NCBI GenBank assembly: GCA_023666975.1
Contig: JAMPAW010000066.1
Span: forward strand, 1-16,680
Source: Clostridium sp.
Lineage (GTDB): Bacteria > Bacillota_A > Clostridia > Lachnospirales > Lachnospiraceae
DNA length: 16,680 nucleotides
Direction: 5' to 3'
Of the stretch, positions 15,521 to 16,680 are shown in pieces (positions within the stretch are counted from its first letter, which is position 1; the number at the start of each line of letters is the position of its first letter). The notes below the pieces were generated by a model that was not told where the DNA came from, did no database searches, and worked only from the letters and a program-made list of their open reading frames with translations. The translations under genes and the position numbers were made by a program.

Positions 15521-16680
15521 CTATTTAACCAACCGCTTTTTTGCAAACTCCCGTATCTCATCATTGCTATCATATAAACATTCCTCTATTATCTCTCTGG
15601 TGAGCATTTTTCTACGGCTCATTTCCCTTAATATGGATTCCCGGCAGCAGGAGCATAACGTGTTCTCATACATATAGTATAACAATTCCTTCGGAGGACG
15701 TTTTACGCCTCTTGTCTCCAATAAATTCAAAACTGCCGTAAATGCGCCATGCCAGTGGACATTCTTTTCCTGAACTGTAACCGGCAGTGCCTTTACCAGA
15801 GATACCAGAATGTCACAATCTGCCGCTGTATAATTATTGGCGAGCATATAGATCACATCTTCCAAATGCTCATTTTCTTGCAGCAGTTCCAACGCATAAT
15901 GGTGTACCCGCGCATCCGTCATAAATTCCAGCGCCCGAAACGCATTTTCCTGCAATGCGGTATCCTCCGATTTGGAATCGGCAATCACGGTTTCCAAATC
16001 CAGCAAATCCGCGCAATACCGGTTTGCCAGCAAACGGAGCAGCCGGCTTTTTAATGCCAAATCACTTTCCCGCTGATAAAACGCTGCCAGTTTTTCTACC
16101 TCTTTTTCATTTCCCCTTCTTCGCATGGAAGGTGCCAGCATAACCCAGCGGAACCGATCCATTGTGCCTCCATTTTGCAATTGTTGGTAAATCTCCCCGG
16201 CTGTCACATTTTGCACCTGTTCCCTGCGTGTTTCCCGCTGTTCGCTCCGGCTCTTTTCCTCCCTTTGCAATGCAGCAAAATAAACTTCCGTTCCTTTTGA
16301 AGTCCTGGCTCTTTCTTTTAACCGCCTGTGAATCTGTGCTTTTCCAAATTCATCTTCCCAGCATGCCTGAAACCAGTCAAAGCTCCACGTTTCAAACAAA
16401 GGATTATCAATCATCAAATTTCCCAAATCCTTTACTACCCGAAAATAAGCCTCCTCGCAGTCTTCCCTGTAAGCTTCCATATTAACAATCGTGATACAGA
16501 GATTCTCAAAATTGTCCCGTATCGGCAATCTTTTGCCTGCCAACTGCTTTTTTCCGTTTTTTAAAACAGCGTATATCCACCTGTAATTTTCCTGCAATGC
16601 CCGAAGCGCCGCCGGATTCCCTTCTCCCGCAAACAGTCCTAAAAACTCGCAAAACTGGTCGAAACTCCAATCCGATTTGT
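15521..16680 (-). CDS. HEAT-like helical repeat protein of unknown function (5'-truncated by window)
   Basis: The frame is open from the right window edge to TAG at 15523-15521. An apparent start at 16597 is only a TTG inside the frame; 27 further codons (KSDWSFDQF... GNPAALRA) continue to the edge, so the true start lies outside. The visible 386 residues are helical and charged with no signal peptide or membrane span. The C-terminal half (ENAFRALEFMTDARVHHYAL, LEDVIYMLANNY, then NDEIREFAKKRLVK) has the periodic helix pairs and the D-x-x-x-x-R ending of HEAT/PBS-like repeats. Two cysteine-rich spots occur in NTLCSCCRES. I do not recognise a named family. Confidence 0.75.
   Translation of the reverse strand, partial: KSDWSFDQFCEFLGLFAGEGNPAALRALQENYRWIYAVLKNGKKQLAGKRLPIRDNFENLCITIVNMEAYREDCEEAYFRVVKDLGNLMIDNPLFETWSFDWFQACWEDEFGKAQIHRRLKERARTSKGTEVYFAALQREEKSRSEQRETRREQVQNVTAGEIYQQLQNGGTMDRFRWVMLAPSMRRRGNEKEVEKLAAFYQRESDLALKSRLLRLLANRYCADLLDLETVIADSKSEDTALQENAFRALEFMTDARVHHYALELLQENEHLEDVIYMLANNYTAADCDILVSLVKALPVTVQEKNVHWHGAFTAVLNLLETRGVKRPPKELLYYMYENTLCSCCRESILREMSRRKMLTREIIEECLYDSNDEIREFAKKRLVK

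Noticed and set aside
1..16680. CRISPR array, tRNA or rRNA genes, integrase or transposase genes
   Set aside because: No spaced direct repeats, no tRNA-like cloverleaf or rRNA segments and no recombinase motifs were seen in the intergenic regions or frames.

Overview
The window looks like chromosome of a Gram-positive, low-to-medium GC Clostridia, most likely a Lachnospiraceae-type gut bacterium. Reasons: strong AGGAG-type ribosome binding sites, sigma-A-like promoters, a Bce-type peptide-sensing/ABC-transport locus, and house-keeping genes (asnS, dus, a PolC-type exonuclease) of Firmicutes character. The assignment is inference from gene content; no marker gene was compared.

Layout, left to right. 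1-118: possible 3' tail of a truncated plus-strand gene. 205-1599 (+): asnS, ending flush against the minus-strand acyl-CoA thioesterase (1600-2055). 2091-3884 (-): a 597-aa coiled-coil/low-complexity protein with acidic YEIEYV repeats and its own good promoter. 4115-8388 (-): a three-gene operon, solute-binding lipoprotein -> BceA-like ATPase -> BceB-like permease. 8389-8557: its control region, with a perfect match to the BceR-type operator TNACA-N4-TGTAA and an 11-bp hairpin. 8558-10398 (-): an AT-rich restriction-modification unit, an ApaLI-like endonuclease gene broken by an in-frame TAG plus an amino-methyltransferase with a C-terminal Mrr/PD-(D/E)XK-like domain. 10481-10939 (-): HAD-like phosphatase. 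10988-12058 and 12132-12818 (-): BceS-like histidine kinase and BceR-like response regulator. 12833-13504 (-): DEDDh exonuclease with a topoisomerase-type zinc finger, its stop codon touching the regulator's ribosome binding site. 13794-14738 (+): tRNA-dihydrouridine synthase, convergent with a SAM methyltransferase (14746-15339, -). 15374-15512: a 139-bp near-palindromic MITE-like element. 15521-16680 (-): a HEAT-like protein of unknown function, cut by the window edge.

The central story is a Bce-type module: the kinase and regulator presumably sense flux or occupancy of the BceAB-like transporter and switch on the operon through the operator at 8512-8525. Its unusual part is the lipoprotein, of the family-1 (sugar-type) solute-binding fold, encoded as the first gene with no MalFG-type permease nearby. 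The restriction-modification island lies between the regulatory and the transporter halves, which suggests insertion into a once more compact locus. Its endonuclease gene is disrupted, so the methyltransferase may now be an orphan, unless its own nuclease-like tail is active.
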